From the NCBI GenBank assembly GCA_964549915.1, contig CAZJWX010000034.1, forward strand, positions 1 through 45,002: a DNA stretch of 45,002 nt, written 5' to 3'. The notes under the pieces are model-generated. The model had not been told where the DNA came from, made no database searches, and saw nothing but the letters and a program-made list of their open reading frames with translations. This stretch comes from JAUZRW01 sp964549915 (GTDB lineage Bacteria; Chloroflexota; Anaerolineae; Aggregatilineales; Phototrophicaceae). The position numbers and the translations under genes are program-made. Positions within the stretch are counted from its first letter, which is position 1; each line of letters opens with the position of its first letter. Below are positions 15,844 to 23,800 of the stretch, piece after piece.

Positions 15844-15851
15844 GTGAACCC

Positions 15852-15885
15852 GGTCTACGAACGCAATTCCAGCAGCTCGTAGACC
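15852..15885. terminator. Shared hairpin between convergent der and cyclase genes
   Basis: GGTCTACGA (15852-15860) and TCGTAGACC (15877-15885) form a perfect 9-bp stem. It spans the last codons of the minus-strand cyclase and begins 8 nt after the der stop. It could end transcription in either direction, although neither side has a strong T-run. Confidence 0.5.
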
Positions 15886-17405
15886 ATCGTGGTTTCTTCG
15901 CGTCCGCGCACCCGAATCTGCCCGACGGGCCTGGCTTCTGCCTGCTTGCCCAGCTTCTGCACCAGTGGCTCACTGACGAGAATTTGCCCCGGTGCGGCCT
16001 TCTCTTGTAGACGCTTGGCGAGGTTGACGGTATCGCCGATGGCCGTGTAGTTCACCGCATACTGCGTGCCCAGGTAGCCGACGACCGCTTCGCCGACGGT
16101 GATTCCCAGGCTGTATTGCAGGTTCATACGATAGGCTCGGTTGATCTCTTCGACACCCTGGCGGATCGCGAGGGCTGCTTCCGCCGCGCGTTGGGCATGG
16201 TCAGCCTGGGGTTCCGGCGCGTTGAAGATCGCCATCAGCCCGTCGCCCATGAACTTGTCCAGGGTTCCTTCCCAACCGATGATGATGTCTCCTGCCACGC
16301 TCAGGTAGTGGTTCAGGACTTCCAGCACCTTCTCCGGCGAGACACGCTCGGAAAAGCGGGTGTAGCCGCGAATATCCGCGAACAGCACGCTGATGACCTG
16401 GCGTTTGCCACCGGGCGCGACATCGCCCTCCAGCGCTTCCTTGACGACCGAGGGGGCGACGAACTGCTCGAACGTGTTCTGGACGCGCTCTTTGGAGGCT
16501 TGCAGCGCCGCATAATTGCGCGAGTTCTCGATAGCGATAGCGCCGTAATCTGCCAGCGCACCGACGATGAGCAAGTCATGTTGGTCGAAGACTCGCGAGT
16601 CCGGCGCATGGTTGATGACTTGCAGCGTGCCAATCTGCCGCCCGCTGACGCTCAAGGGCACGCAGACGACGCTCTGGGGGGCATTGCTGCCGCGAAGCTG
16701 TTCTGGCTCCAGCACGATGGGCTGTTGCTGCTGCAAGACGTGACCACTGACGCGATCATTGATGGGCGTGTCCATCGTCTGTGCGTAGTCGCTGTTGACG
16801 GGTTTGCGAGCGCGGGCGTGCATTTGCCCATCCTGAAGCAGGATCAGCAGGCCTTCTTCAGCCTCGGTGATGCGCGTGGCGGCATCAACCAACTGCGGCA
16901 GCAGCGACTCAATGTCCGTCGAAGATGTCACGCGCTTGCCGATCTGGTGCAGGATCTCGAATTGTTGTAAGCGCCGCTGTAGTTCCTGATTCGCGCTGAG
17001 GATGCGGTTGGTCAGGTCGTCGCGCTCTTTGCGCAGCCGCGTTTCAGATAGTGCGCGGTTGATGGCATCCAGCATTTCGCCCACGCTGTACGGCTTTTTC
17101 ACGTAGTCCTTCACGCCCAGCCGGTAGACGTTGATGGCGATTTCTTCCGAGCCGTGCAGTGTCATCAGAATGACCGGGATATGCACGTTTTCTGCACGCA
17201 GCCGTTCCAGTACCTGCAAGCCGTTCAAACGGGGCATCTGGAAATCCAGCAGGATCAGGTCTGGCCGCTCTTGCAGTGCCAGTTGCAGCCCCTCGGCGCC
17301 ATCTTTTGCCAGCATGTACTGGAAGCCGTTGGGGGTCAGCACGTGCTGCGCCAGGAAGTCACGATTGTCTTTGCCATCGTCCACAACCAGGATTGTTTCA
17401 GACAT
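15855..17405 (-). CDS. Receiver-GAF-class III nucleotidyl cyclase
   Basis: This is a soluble signalling protein of 516 residues. The receiver (1-118) has the acidic pair D9-D10, phosphoacceptor D54 and K104. A coiled coil (about 120-150) leads to a GAF domain (about 160-300) and a class III cyclase domain (about 335-500). The cyclase keeps both metal aspartates (D344 in FADIRGYT, D388 in FMGDG), the substrate lysine K384 and the transition-state pair N461 and R465. It should therefore be active. The second adenine-contact position appears to be Thr (T454 in NYTAIGDTVN) rather than Asp, the pattern of class IIIb enzymes, some of which respond to bicarbonate. The likely product is cAMP. No sensor kinase lies nearby. 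Its second copy-type relative is at 19086-20129. Confidence 0.9.
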   Translation of the reverse strand: MSETILVVDDGKDNRDFLAQHVLTPNGFQYMLAKDGAEGLQLALQERPDLILLDFQMPRLNGLQVLERLRAENVHIPVILMTLHGSEEIAINVYRLGVKDYVKKPYSVGEMLDAINRALSETRLRKERDDLTNRILSANQELQRRLQQFEILHQIGKRVTSSTDIESLLPQLVDAATRITEAEEGLLILLQDGQMHARARKPVNSDYAQTMDTPINDRVSGHVLQQQQPIVLEPEQLRGSNAPQSVVCVPLSVSGRQIGTLQVINHAPDSRVFDQHDLLIVGALADYGAIAIENSRNYAALQASKERVQNTFEQFVAPSVVKEALEGDVAPGGKRQVISVLFADIRGYTRFSERVSPEKVLEVLNHYLSVAGDIIIGWEGTLDKFMGDGLMAIFNAPEPQADHAQRAAEAALAIRQGVEEINRAYRMNLQYSLGITVGEAVVGYLGTQYAVNYTAIGDTVNLAKRLQEKAAPGQILVSEPLVQKLGKQAEARPVGQIRVRGREETTMVYELLELRS

Positions 17406-17443
17406 GGAGATTTCTTTCTCACCTGTTGCGTTGTCGTCTTTCT

Positions 17444-17449
17444 AGTATA
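17444..17449 (-). promoter_or_regulatory. Possible -10 box for the minus-strand cyclase
   Basis: Read on the minus strand, TATACT lies about 40 nt upstream of the start codon at 17405. No -35 box is convincing. The ribosome site is also weak. Confidence 0.25.
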
Positions 17450-17495
17450 TTCGGGAATGGAGTATTGTGCTGATGCTCACCTGTCGAACTCTACA

Positions 17496-17524
17496 TTGTT
17501 CTCACATTTCCAGCGCTCTATAAT
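17496..17524 (+). promoter_or_regulatory. Promoter for lepB
   Basis: TTGTTC (17496-17501), a 17-bp spacer and consensus TATAAT (17519-17524). Transcription from near 17531 would give a leader of about 130 nt and run through lepB and the zinc-ribbon gene. Confidence 0.65.
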
Positions 17525-17663
17525 CACAGGTAGGCCGTCCAAGGCCTTTGTTTGTCTGACCATCGTTCGTCGGTGGTCTGTCGGCGTGGGATCATTCAGT
17601 TGGGTCGCTCCAGCATGGTTCCTGCGAGCGATGAGCTGTCCGTTGAATCTGGAATGAGCACAC

Positions 17664-18260
17664 ATGCAAAAACCGAAGCCGCAGGCGAAACCGCGCCTGC
17701 GTACCACCAGCTTCCTCGGTGAAGTGTTCCGTACCATCCTCTTCGTGATTGTGGTGACGGTCTTGTTCGACATGGCGATTCCCCGTTCCCTCGTGGATGG
17801 TCGCAGCATGCAGCCCACGTTTGAAGATGGTGAACGCTTGATCGTCAGCCGGGTGCATTACCTGGTCGGGCTGCCGCAGCGAGGAGATGTCATCGTTTTC
17901 AATTCGCTGAATCCTTCCGAGTTCGAGCAGGGCATCATGCTCATCAAGCGCGTGATTGGCCTGCCGGGGGAGACCATCGAATTTCGTGACCAGCAGGTGT
18001 ACGTCAATGACGTGCTGCTGGAAGAACCCTACATCAACGAACCTTGCCAGGAATTTCGCTGTCCGGATGAAGTCATTGAACTCGCAGATGATGAGTACTT
18101 CGTCATGGGCGATAACCGCAATAACAGCCAGGACTCACGACGTTTTGGGGCGGTTCCCTACGACCATATCGTCGGGCGCGTGATCTTCCGCTACTGGCCT
18201 GTGCCGCGCATCGGCCTGCTGGGATACCGCGATTATCCCCTACCCGCTGATTTTCCCTGA
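17664..18260 (+). CDS. lepB: Signal peptidase I
   Basis: It cleaves signal peptides from exported proteins at the outer face of the membrane. The 198-residue protein has one N-terminal membrane helix (about 22-40) preceded by a basic cytoplasmic tail. The catalytic serine is S48 in GRSMQPT and the general-base lysine is K95 in IKRVIGLPGE. MGDNRNNSQDSR is the family box E. The short form with a single anchor is usual outside Proteobacteria. It is followed after 14 nt by the zinc-ribbon gene, so the two are likely one transcript. Exported proteins in this window, such as the one at 43815-44972, could be substrates. Confidence 0.95.
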   Translation: MQKPKPQAKPRLRTTSFLGEVFRTILFVIVVTVLFDMAIPRSLVDGRSMQPTFEDGERLIVSRVHYLVGLPQRGDVIVFNSLNPSEFEQGIMLIKRVIGLPGETIEFRDQQVYVNDVLLEEPYINEPCQEFRCPDEVIELADDEYFVMGDNRNNSQDSRRFGAVPYDHIVGRVIFRYWPVPRIGLLGYRDYPLPADFP

Positions 18261-18274
18261 GGAGACTGGCAGCT

Positions 18275-18601
18275 ATGCCTGAAGATATAAACTTGCACTA
18301 CGAAGATGGTACCTGCCCCGGTTGTAATTACGGGCGCATTCGCACGACACGCCAGCCCTATGTGCGCGTCTTCCGGGGACATCTCTTCACTGTCCCGGAT
18401 GCCATCTGCTTTGTCTGCGATGTCTGCGAGTATTGTGAATTCGAGGATACGATCGTAGATATCATGGGCGAGATGATCTTCGTTGCGCAAAGCGGCGTGG
18501 ACGACCCCAATGAAGAGCCGAAAAAGCCTGCATCTGCCTCCGCGCCGCTCCTCCCGGAAGAGGGCGATTCCGCCAGTCCGTCGCAGCGCCTGAACCCGTA
18601 A
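18275..18601 (+). CDS. Small zinc-ribbon protein, YgiT-like
   Basis: This 108-residue protein has two cysteine pairs that could bind zinc: C14 and C17 in CPGC, and C51 and C54 (with C45 and C48 nearby). The spacing resembles YgiT-type zinc fingers, found in MqsA antitoxins and in stand-alone proteins. There is no DNA-binding HTH after the zinc ribbon and no toxin gene beside it, so an antitoxin role is not supported. The C-terminal 35 residues are Ser/Pro-rich and probably disordered. A GGAG site precedes the ATG. It probably shares the lepB transcript. Confidence 0.7.
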   Translation: MPEDINLHYEDGTCPGCNYGRIRTTRQPYVRVFRGHLFTVPDAICFVCDVCEYCEFEDTIVDIMGEMIFVAQSGVDDPNEEPKKPASASAPLLPEEGDSASPSQRLNP

Positions 18602-18709
18602 TCAGCAGCAGAACGCGTTTTCAAAAATGCTGTACACTACACCGTAGGTGCACCCCGCGAGGTACATCTATGGGGTTGCCGGGTATGCTGAAGCAAAAAG
18701 GAGAGCCTG

Positions 18710-19078
18710 GTGGGCGCGAAGCGTATTCTCGTTGTCGAGGATAATGCGGACAATATGACCTTGATCGTCGATGTCCTCAAATCGATGGGCTACGAGGTTT
18801 TGCAGGCCGGGAATGGCGAAGAGGGACTCGCCACAGCAGCCAGCGCCCGGCCAGATTTGATCCTCATGGATCTGTCGCTGCCGCATATGAATGGGTGGAC
18901 GGCGGCTACTCGCCTCAAACAAGATGCAGATTTGCAACATATTCCGGTGATCGCTCTGACAGCACACGCCATGGAAGGCGACCGCGAACGGGCGTTGGAA
19001 GCTGGATGTGATGATTACATCACCAAACCCATCAATCTGCCGGAACTGGCGGCGAAGCTGCAAGAGTATACGGAGTGA
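18710..19078 (+). CDS. Single-domain response regulator, DivK-like
   Basis: The 122 residues form one receiver domain with no output domain. The acidic pair is E10-D11, the phosphoacceptor D54 (LILMDLSLP) and the lysine K106 (YITKPIN), so it should be phosphorylatable. The start is GTG, strongly supported by AAAAGGAGAG just upstream. The next gene, a receiver-cyclase, begins 7 nt after the stop, so the two are almost certainly cotranscribed. It may compete for phosphate with, or act on, the cyclase; this is inference. No histidine kinase is seen in the window. Confidence 0.92.
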   Translation: MGAKRILVVEDNADNMTLIVDVLKSMGYEVLQAGNGEEGLATAASARPDLILMDLSLPHMNGWTAATRLKQDADLQHIPVIALTAHAMEGDRERALEAGCDDYITKPINLPELAAKLQEYTE

Positions 19079-19085
19079 GAGTACC

Positions 19086-20129
19086 GTGAAGATTCTTGTG
19101 GTGGATGATAATCGCGACAATATCGAGTTGGTACGCGATATCCTCGAAGTCACAGGCCACACCATCCTCAGCGCCCTCAACGGCTCTGACGCGCTGAGAC
19201 GCGCTGATGAAGAACTGCCTGATCTGGTCATTCTGGATGTGAACATGCCCCGGATGAACGGCTTTGAAGTGTGCCGCCGCCTGAAAGAGGGCGAGAACAC
19301 GAGCGGTATTCCGGTCATCATGCTCACAGCGCAGGATGCCATCGAAAGCCGAGTTGAAGGCTTGACTGCTGGAGCGGATGATTACCTGACCAAGCCCTTC
19401 AGTCCGCGCGAATTGATGGCGCGTGTGGATCGTTCCTTGCGCTCAAAGGCGATCAGCGATGATATGCGCAGCCAGCAGGCCCTCTTGCGCAAGACGTTCT
19501 CACGCTTTGTCGCAGCACCCATCGTGGATCAACTCCTGCAGAACCCGGAACAGGTGCAGTTGGGCGGGACGTTGCAGCCTGTAACGGTGCTCTTCGCCGA
19601 CTTGCAGGGTTTCACCACTCTATCCGAGATCACACAGCCGGAGATGCTGCTGCAACTGCTCAATTCGTACCATACCTACATGGTGCGCATCGTTCTCCAA
19701 TACGGCGGCACCATCGACAAATTCCTGGGGGATGGCCTGATGGCGCTCTTCAATACCCCCGTGCAGCAGCACGATCATGTCGCCCGCGCAGTGAAGACTG
19801 CACTGCACATCCAGGATGAGCTGCACTGGTTTGTGCAAGACCTTCCGCAGCCGCACCGGATGCTGGTGAATTTCGGTATCCATACCGGCACGGCGATCGT
19901 TGGCAACGTCGGGTCGGAAAATGTCATGGATTTCACCGCTGTAGGGGATACGGTCAATGTGGCGGCCCGCTTGCAGGGTGTGGCGGACAACGGACAGATT
20001 CTGGTGAGCAAGGAGGTGTTCGAAGCGACGCAAGATTTCGTCTTCGGGCGTTCGCGGGGGGAACTCGCCGTGAAGGGGCGCAAAACCCCGGTCGATGCCT
20101 ACGAAATCTCGAACACGTACTTCGAATGA
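19086..20129 (+). CDS. Receiver-class III nucleotidyl cyclase
   Basis: The receiver (1-120) has D7-D8, phosphoacceptor D51 and K103. The cyclase domain (about 165-340) has metal aspartates D172 (FADLQGFT) and D216 (FLGDG), lysine K212, and N291 and R295 in VNVAARL. The second substrate position is Thr (T284 in DFTAVGDTVN), as in the cyclase at 15855-17405. The start is set at the GTG of 19086: it gives VKILVVDDN, the normal beginning of a receiver, and GGAG overlapping the upstream stop serves as ribosome site. An ATG further upstream in the same frame would add 26 residues lying entirely inside the preceding gene. The product is 348 residues. Unlike its relative it has no GAF domain. Confidence 0.9.
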   Translation: MKILVVDDNRDNIELVRDILEVTGHTILSALNGSDALRRADEELPDLVILDVNMPRMNGFEVCRRLKEGENTSGIPVIMLTAQDAIESRVEGLTAGADDYLTKPFSPRELMARVDRSLRSKAISDDMRSQQALLRKTFSRFVAAPIVDQLLQNPEQVQLGGTLQPVTVLFADLQGFTTLSEITQPEMLLQLLNSYHTYMVRIVLQYGGTIDKFLGDGLMALFNTPVQQHDHVARAVKTALHIQDELHWFVQDLPQPHRMLVNFGIHTGTAIVGNVGSENVMDFTAVGDTVNVAARLQGVADNGQILVSKEVFEATQDFVFGRSRGELAVKGRKTPVDAYEISNTYFE

Positions 20130-20160
20130 ACGGCAGCCTTCCACAGCCGAATATGAACCA

Positions 20161-20185
20161 GTGCTGAGAGTCATTCTTTCAGCAC
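20161..20185 (+). terminator. Hairpin after the receiver-cyclase gene
   Basis: GTGCTGAGAG (20161-20170) pairs with CTTTCAGCAC (20176-20185) through 10 bp, including one G-T pair, with a 5-nt loop. No T-run follows. It lies 31 nt after the stop and before the tRNA promoter. Confidence 0.45.
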
Positions 20186-20204
20186 AAACTGGGCAAAGAA
20201 ATGC

Positions 20205-20233
20205 TTGACTTCGCAGCATCGTACCTGTACACT
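20205..20233 (+). promoter_or_regulatory. Promoter of tRNA-Glu
   Basis: TTGACT (20205-20210), a 17-bp spacer and TACACT (20228-20233). This is the best -35 in the window. The start would fall near 20240, about 16 nt before the mature tRNA. Confidence 0.75.
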
Positions 20234-20255
20234 TTTGCCTGTTGCTACCCAACAT

Positions 20256-20328
20256 GGGGCGTTCGTCTAGAGGACTAGGATGCCACCCTTTCAAGGTGGA
20301 GACACGGGTTCGAACCCCGTACGCCCTG
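20256..20328 (+). tRNA. tRNA-Glu (anticodon TTC)
   Basis: The 73-nt sequence folds as a cloverleaf. The acceptor arm is GGGGCGT with ACGCCCT (the terminal pair G-T), and the D arm starts GTCTAG. The anticodon arm is CCACC-CTTTCAA-GGTGG with TTC in the loop. The T arm is ACGGG-TTCGAAC-CCCGT, closed by discriminator G20328. The CCA end is not encoded in full (CAA follows). The body closely matches bacterial tRNA-Glu(TTC). Confidence 0.95.
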
Positions 20329-20338
20329 CAACCAGAAG

Positions 20339-20366
20339 CGTCGCTGCAAGAGTAGCGGCGTTTTTT
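20339..20366 (+). terminator. Intrinsic terminator of tRNA-Glu
   Basis: CGTCGCT (20339-20345) pairs with AGCGGCG (20354-20360), with one G-T pair, and is followed by TTTTTT (20361-20366). It should separate the tRNA from the giant genes downstream. Confidence 0.85.
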
Positions 20367-20428
20367 GTTGGAAACCCTCCCTCCTGTGCGACGATTCTAG
20401 CTATAACCAATTCAATACGGCAGATTGG

Positions 20429-20457
20429 TTGCGCTCTCCTGCGCTTCAGCGTATACT
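20429..20457 (+). promoter_or_regulatory. Probable promoter of the giant gene pair
   Basis: TTGCGC (20429-20434), a 17-bp spacer and TATACT (20452-20457). It is the best match between the tRNA terminator and the first giant gene. A start near 20464 would leave a leader of about 356 nt. Confidence 0.5.
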
Positions 20458-20463
20458 TTTCAC

Positions 20464-20819
20464 CATATATCTAATGCTGCTAATACCCTTAAGGTTGGGT
20501 TTAGGTGTTGTCCTCCAACCTCGCACCATAAATTGTTTTGTTAATTATCGCGTTACGCAGCATCACACCGGGGGATTTCGTCCGTTGGCTATCCGTGTGA
20601 CGACGGCAAGCACAATGGCGACCCTTCGCGCACGTCCTTTTTGACATCGGGGCGTACCACTCCGCAAATGATTGCCGAGAAGCCAGTGATGCGCATCCCA
20701 CACGCCATCATCCTCCGTGCCAGCAGGTGCTGCGTCCACAACGCGACCTCTTGCCCTGGCAGTGCTATCACCGCCTTCTCCAATAGAGAACAGCCCGGCA
20801 TAGGCTGAAGGGAAGCCGT
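20464..20819 (+). other. Long untranslated leader before the giant genes
   Basis: No gene is supported here. AGGTTGG (20492-20498) can pair with CCAACCT (20515-20521), followed by an AT-rich stretch (20526-20548), so a leader hairpin is possible. No riboswitch class was recognised. The short frames on either strand have no ribosome sites or family resemblance. The ribosome site of the next gene (GAAGGGAAG) lies at the end of the region. Confidence 0.4.
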
Positions 20820-23800
20820 ATGAGCAGTCCATTTATGGAGCTAACGGATTTTCTGGAGCAGCAGTACCCAGATCTTGCACCGTTCCCCGACAGTGATTTC
20901 TTTGACCAGATTGAGGTACGACCACCGGATTTTGGCGAGGGAGCTGCCCCGCAAGAGTGGACTGCCCCCATGCGCCTTCTCCTGAGCACGGATGTGCTGC
21001 AACCGATGCGCAGAGTCCCGGCCAGCAATCCGCCACGCTATGAAGAGGATCGCAGCCAGGAGAATCTCATCATCAATCTGGGAGATGTAACCCTCAGCGT
21101 CAATGATGATGGGAATGTCGCGCTGGATGGTGACATGCCCAGCCTGGACGCGCCTGTGCAACTGCCGGGCACACAGGCTGTGATCGATGCGGACAACCTC
21201 ATGATTTTCGTTGATCTATCGAACGACGAAAAATGTCTGGCGCTGGAGTGGAGTACGGAGAATCTCAACCAGTGGCTCGGTCAGGTCTCTTCGCTGCTGG
21301 CAGATGATGGTGCGCCGCTGGCGGCGACCGTTGTGCTGCGCATTCTCTTCGATGCAGACGGCGTGACGGAGATGCGCCTGGACTGGTCAGTTTCGGGCAT
21401 GGAACGCCTCTTTTCCCTGCCCGGTTTGATGGTCAAGACGCCCGGTTCCGCGCAGTTTAGCGTCCTGTTGACCGAAGCGGGCGGTGAACAGCATCTGGGT
21501 CTGGTGCTGACCTTCGAAGATGCGACCGCGCTGGAGGCTCGCAGCACGTTCGCCTGGACGCGCGAGGACGGAAGCAAGGAGCGCGAATTACAGAACGACG
21601 AAGGTCGCAAGAGCAGCACGGCGGATGAATTCGAAGAGGCGCTCTTCCGGGCACGCTTGATTGCCGAGGAACGGGTCAGTCTGGTCATTATGCGCGTCAA
21701 CCTGAATTCGCTTGGCCTGCCGACTTTTTTCCGTCAATTGCAGGAGCCACTGGAGATGCTCTCGCTCAATGCAGAAGATGCACTGCTGCAACCGACGCCC
21801 TTCGATGCTGACGATTTGCAATCGTTGGGGGGCGAGAGTTGGACAGGCTTCTTCCAGTTGGGGCTGAACTCTGCTGCGTCAGGGCTGGCGGGGTTCCAAC
21901 TGCCCTTCCTTAAGCAAGACGATCCCGGTGGCAAATTCGTGCAGGCCATCGACATCCAGTTGCCAGAAGGCGACCTCCCCGAAGACTTCGGCAAGCTCGA
22001 TGACCTGAGCGGGGAGACCCTGCCGACGTTCCTGCTCAGCTTCGATCCAGTCGAAGTGACGATGCGTGTGGGTGTGGTCGTCACCATTGGCCCGCTTTCG
22101 CTCGGCACGGAACTGGATTTGATCTTCAACCTGGAAGACTTCGCTCTGCGCGTCGAGCACAGCGGCGGGCTGGATTTCTATTCAACCAAACCTGCGCTGC
22201 CGGAGAATGGTTCCAGTGAGCACATGGGGTTGTCCTGGCGCTTCGAAGGTGCAGATGTGGGCGATGGACGCTATCACTACTTCACATTGGCGACGGATAA
22301 ATACGCCTACGAATTGCAACAGGCGGACGGCGCGACTTTCACGGTTGCATATACCAAGGCCAGTAAAGAACCCATCGAATTCATCATCAGCAATTTCTCG
22401 CTGACGCCGAAGGGCATCTCGCTGACCGCGGAAGTCTCCGACGAACCCGTGCGGATGAACGGGCTGGATACGCGCTTCCGCTTTAACGGCTCCAAGCTGG
22501 TGATCGTCGAGAACAAAATCTCCGATTTCACGCTGGCGGGGTCGGGGCCGCTGCCGCCGGATCTGGTCGGGGATGCGATGGTGGACATCGCGCTGCAATT
22601 TCAGCAGCAAGATGGTGATCTGACGCTGGTGGCGGGCAGTGCCCAGCTTCGTGGCAATAAATTGCTCGATTGCAAAGGAACGCGCTTCCAGTTCTCCATT
22701 GACTCCATCGGCCTGGACTTCGTCAACGAGAATGGGTTCCACCTGTTCCTGAAGCTGACGGGACAGGCACAATTCGTACTGGCACCGGGGGATAATCCCC
22801 AGGGAGCGCTGGCCTGGTTGCCAAATATCAAGATTGAGTTGATCGACGCGCCGCTGACAGGTGATGTGAGCGTGCTCAAGGATCACATCAAGTTCCTGGT
22901 TGAGCTGCCCAAACCAAAGACCTTCAAATTCCTGGGCTGCTTCGAGATGGAGTTGCGCGGCATCGGTTTTGTGCCCTCGGCGGATGTCTTCGACGGGGAC
23001 GCCGCAATGGAACTCACGGGGCAGCTTCGCTTCGCCAAGGGTTCCGGCGACACGCCTGATCCGCGTACGGATTACCACGTCTTGCTGATCGGCCTGCCAG
23101 AGCCAGGGGAGACGCTGCCACGCATCCACTTCAAGCGCATCGCCATCAACATCAACTACGGCGCAGCCTTCAAGATGAACGGCTGGGTCAATTTCATCGA
23201 AGAAGACAACCGCGAAGGCTTCGAGGGCGAGGGTTCGCTGGAAATCAAAGGTATGCCTTCCTTCGCCGCTTCCTTCGCTTTCATGCGCGTGCGGCGTGAT
23301 GAAAACTCCGAATGGCTGCGCGCCTGGTTCATCTACCTGGAAGTGCAGAAGTTCAGCTTGATGATCCCGGTCATCAAGATTTACCTGCGCGAGATTGGCC
23401 TGGGCTTTGGCTATCGCTATACCATTGCGAGCATCAAGGCGGCAGACCGCGAGAACGATGTGCGCAAGCTGCTGGCGGAATTGCAGAAGCTCTCGCGCAC
23501 GCAAGGCGATCTATCGAAAGTGGATCGCTGGTCGCTTGATCTGGAAGAACCGGGTGAAGACGTGCGCTGGACGATTGTGCTGCGTGCCCTGGTCTCGCAG
23601 ACTTCGGCACAGCCATCTCCCTTCCGTTACGTCAAAGCAAAAGAGCGTAAGATTCCGAGCCTCTTCTTGCTGGATGCCATCATCGCCTTCCGCAGCGATC
23701 TGACGTTCTTCATGGCGGCGCGTGCCTGGATTCACACCAATTACAATGACTGGGTGGACAATCCGGATAATCTGCGTGAGCGGCCTTTCTTCAGCGGCTT

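Noticed and set aside
18275..18601. Zinc-ribbon gene as an MqsA-type antitoxin
   Set aside because: There is no HTH domain after the zinc ribbon and no toxin gene next to it.
20563..20832. 89-codon minus-strand frame in the leader of giant 1
   Set aside because: It has no ribosome site, overlaps the start of giant 1 and has no recognisable domain.
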